Of a stretch of 64,000 nucleotides of DNA, positions 62,272 to 64,000 are shown piece after piece. How positions within the stretch are numbered: the stretch's first letter is position 1; every line of letters begins with the position of its first letter. Made by a program: the position numbers and the translations under genes. The notes under the pieces are model-generated. The model did not search any database. It was not told the DNA's origin and worked only from the letters and a program-made list of their open reading frames with translations. Origin of the DNA: Rodentibacter myodis (GTDB taxonomy: Bacteria > Pseudomonadota > Gammaproteobacteria > Enterobacterales > Pasteurellaceae); assembly GCF_001999305.1 (NCBI RefSeq), contig NZ_MLHQ01000010.1, forward strand, positions 143,507-207,506, given 5' to 3'.

Positions 62272-64000
62272 ATGACGGACGTTTTATCTCGTTTTAATTC
62301 CGGTAAATTATGGGATTTCAAAGGGGGAATTCACCCACCTGATATGAAAGCCCAATCCGCCCATCAACCACTGAGAAATATGCCTTTAAGTGCAGATTAT
62401 TACATTCCTCTCAAACAACACGCCGGACAAGCGGGTCATTTATTGGTGAACGTGGGCGATTATGTGCTAAAAGGGCAAGCCTTAACGCAAGGCGATGGCT
62501 TGCGTATGTTGCCGATCCACGCCCCCACTTCAGGCGTCATTAAATCTATTGCACCCTATGTTGCCGCCCACCCTTCCGGTTTGGATGAGCCAACTATTCA
62601 TTTGCAGGCAGACGGATTGGATAAAGGTGTTGAACAAAATCCTATTGAAGATTTTCTCACCCTCACGCCGGAACAACTCATTGAAAAAATCTATCAAGCT
62701 GGTGTAGCAGGATTAGGCGGAGCCGTCTTTCCAACCGCCGCCAAAATTCAATCGGCGGAAAAAAAAGTTAAATTATTAATTATTAATGGGGCAGAATGTG
62801 AACCCTATATCACCTGTGATGATCGCCTTATGCAAGAGCATAGTGATGAAATTATCGAAGGTGTGCGGATTTTACGCTATATCTTGCGTCCGGAAAAAGT
62901 TGTCATTGCGATTGAAGACAATAAACCTGCTGCCATTCAAGCCATCAAACATACATTGCAAGGTGCAAACGATATTGATGTGCGTGTTATTCCAACAAAA
63001 TATCCTTCCGGTGCCTCCAAACAGCTCATCTATTTACTCACCGGAATGGAAGTACCCAGTGGCGGGCGTTCATCCGATATTGGCGTGCTTATGCACAATG
63101 TTGGCACAGCCTTTGCGATTAAACGAGCGGTAATGGATGATGAAGCCTTAATCGAACGTGCCGTTACCCTCACCGGCGATAAAATTCAACAAAAAGGCAA
63201 TTATTGGGTGCGGTTAGGCACGCCGATTTATCACGCACTCACCCACGCAGGCTATCAATTTGATGAACGTTTTCCTGTTTTTGCCGGCGGCCCGATGATG
63301 GGATTGGAACTCCCTAATCTAAATGCACCGGTGACAAAAATCGTCAACTGTCTGCTCGTACCGGATCATTTTGAATATGCCGAACCGGAGCCGGAACAAG
63401 CCTGTATTCGCTGTTCAAGCTGTTCTGATGCCTGTCCGATTAATCTGATGCCACAACAACTTTATTGGTTTGCACGTAGCGAAGATCACCAAAAATCAGA
63501 GGAATATGCCCTTAAAGATTGCATTGAATGTGGCGTATGTGCCTATGTTTGCCCGAGCCACATTCCCTTAATCCAATATTTCCGCCAAGAAAAAGCGAAA
63601 ATTTGGCAAATCAAAGAAAAACAGAAAAAAGCCGATGAAGCGAAAGTTCGTTTTGAAGCCAAACAGGCACGTATGGCTCGTGAAGAACAAGAACGCAAAG
63701 CCCGAGCTCAACGTGCGGCTGAGGCACGCAGGGAAGAACTCGCCAAAACCAACGGCGAAGATCCGGTTAAAGCCGCATTAGAACGCTTAAAAGCCAAAAA
63801 ATCTCATTCTGATGAAGCGGCACCAATTAAAACCTTAACATCGGAAAAAGGCGAAGTTCAGCCCGATAATTCAGATGTGATGGCATTACGTAAAGCCCGC
63901 CGCTTGGCTCGTCAGCAGGCAGAAACCGAAACGCTCGAAAAAACAGCAGAAAATTCAACCACACTTGATCCGAAAAAAGCAGCGGTTGCGGCAGCCATTG
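62272..64000 (+). CDS. rnfC: Rnf electron transport complex subunit C (3' end outside the window)
   Basis: The open frame runs from ATG 62272, next to the rnfB stop, to the window edge (576 codons). It begins [20 protein letters not shown]. The flavin/NADH-binding region includes [40 protein letters not shown] and [20 protein letters not shown]. Two 4Fe-4S clusters follow, [15 protein letters not shown] and [15 protein letters not shown]. The C-terminal tail is a long Ala/Lys/Glu/Arg-rich helix ([20 protein letters not shown] and onward), as in Pasteurellaceae and enterobacterial RnfC. No internal stop is seen. Confidence 0.95.
   Translation, partial: MTDVLSRFNSGKLWDFKGGIHPPDMKAQSAHQPLRNMPLSADYYIPLKQHAGQAGHLLVNVGDYVLKGQALTQGDGLRMLPIHAPTSGVIKSIAPYVAAHPSGLDEPTIHLQADGLDKGVEQNPIEDFLTLTPEQLIEKIYQAGVAGLGGAVFPTAAKIQSAEKKVKLLIINGAECEPYITCDDRLMQEHSDEIIEGVRILRYILRPEKVVIAIEDNKPAAIQAIKHTLQGANDIDVRVIPTKYPSGASKQLIYLLTGMEVPSGGRSSDIGVLMHNVGTAFAIKRAVMDDEALIERAVTLTGDKIQQKGNYWVRLGTPIYHALTHAGYQFDERFPVFAGGPMMGLELPNLNAPVTKIVNCLLVPDHFEYAEPEPEQACIRCSSCSDACPINLMPQQLYWFARSEDHQKSEEYALKDCIECGVCAYVCPSHIPLIQYFRQEKAKIWQIKEKQKKADEAKVRFEAKQARMAREEQERKARAQRAAEARREELAKTNGEDPVKAALERLKAKKSHSDEAAPIKTLTSEKGEVQPDNSDVMALRKARRLARQQAETETLEKTAENSTTLDPKKAAVAAAI

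Overview
The window is a chromosome segment of a member of the Pasteurellaceae. The 9-mer AAGTGCGGT (or its complement ACCGCACTT), the Haemophilus-type DNA uptake signal (USS), occurs more than forty times by eye. The tmRNA tag reads ANDEQYALAA. The gene orders aroG-lolE-lolD-bioDCGFA-lolC-kdsA-sirB1-prmC-prfA and ribH-nusB-pgpA-dapB are those I know from Haemophilus influenzae and relatives. I would place it in the Haemophilus/Aggregatibacter/Pasteurella group and cannot name the species.

Region 1 (1-26,842) is a decayed P2/HP1-like prophage. Its left part runs leftwards and holds a Red-type recombination pair (YqaJ exonuclease, Bet annealing protein), a DNA methyltransferase, a KilA-N protein and a HicBA toxin-antitoxin pair. 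Two AT-rich cargo genes point the other way: a small P-loop protein (201-641) and a four-helix membrane protein (6394-7212). Both lie downstream of the same 20-bp sequence. The leftward portal/terminase pair and the rightward head (O-N-M-L-X), lysis (holin, SAR lysozyme, spanins) and tail (R-S-T-V-W-J-I-H-G) genes follow. A RelE/ParE-type module lies between the tape measure and the baseplate genes. The right end carries a Mu-like com gene and an adenine methylase. I see no integrase, repressor, sheath, tube, gpU or gpD in the window. Portal, terminase, tail fibre, methylase and several small genes carry frameshifts, in-frame stops or deletions, so the element should be unable to form virions.

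Region 2 (26,830-30,158) is a broken sugar-uptake operon: ABC ATPase, ABC permease and a Gfo/Idh/MocA dehydrogenase, each a pseudogene. The prophage end is fused to the 5'-truncated ATPase gene.

Region 3 (30,381-64,000) is intact housekeeping chromosome. It holds a lipoprotein, a YfaE-like ferredoxin, dapB, a LysE-type exporter, pgpA, nusB and ribH (with thiL missing from its usual place), and glnS. Next come a MacA-MacB-outer membrane factor efflux operon, lysO, and aroG behind a TrpR-type operator. The lolCDE genes are interleaved with the biotin operon bioA-F-G-C-D. After these lie a hydroxyacid dehydrogenase, kdsA, sirB1, prmC, an RDD protein, prfA, epmC, dinB with a LexA box, the tmRNA gene, and rnfA-rnfB-rnfC with a tiny translationally coupled membrane ORF between rnfA and rnfB.

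Lesions are dense from 0.6 to 30 kb and none were noticed from 30.4 to 64 kb. This argues for real decay rather than poor sequence, although single-base indels in short runs should still be checked against reads.
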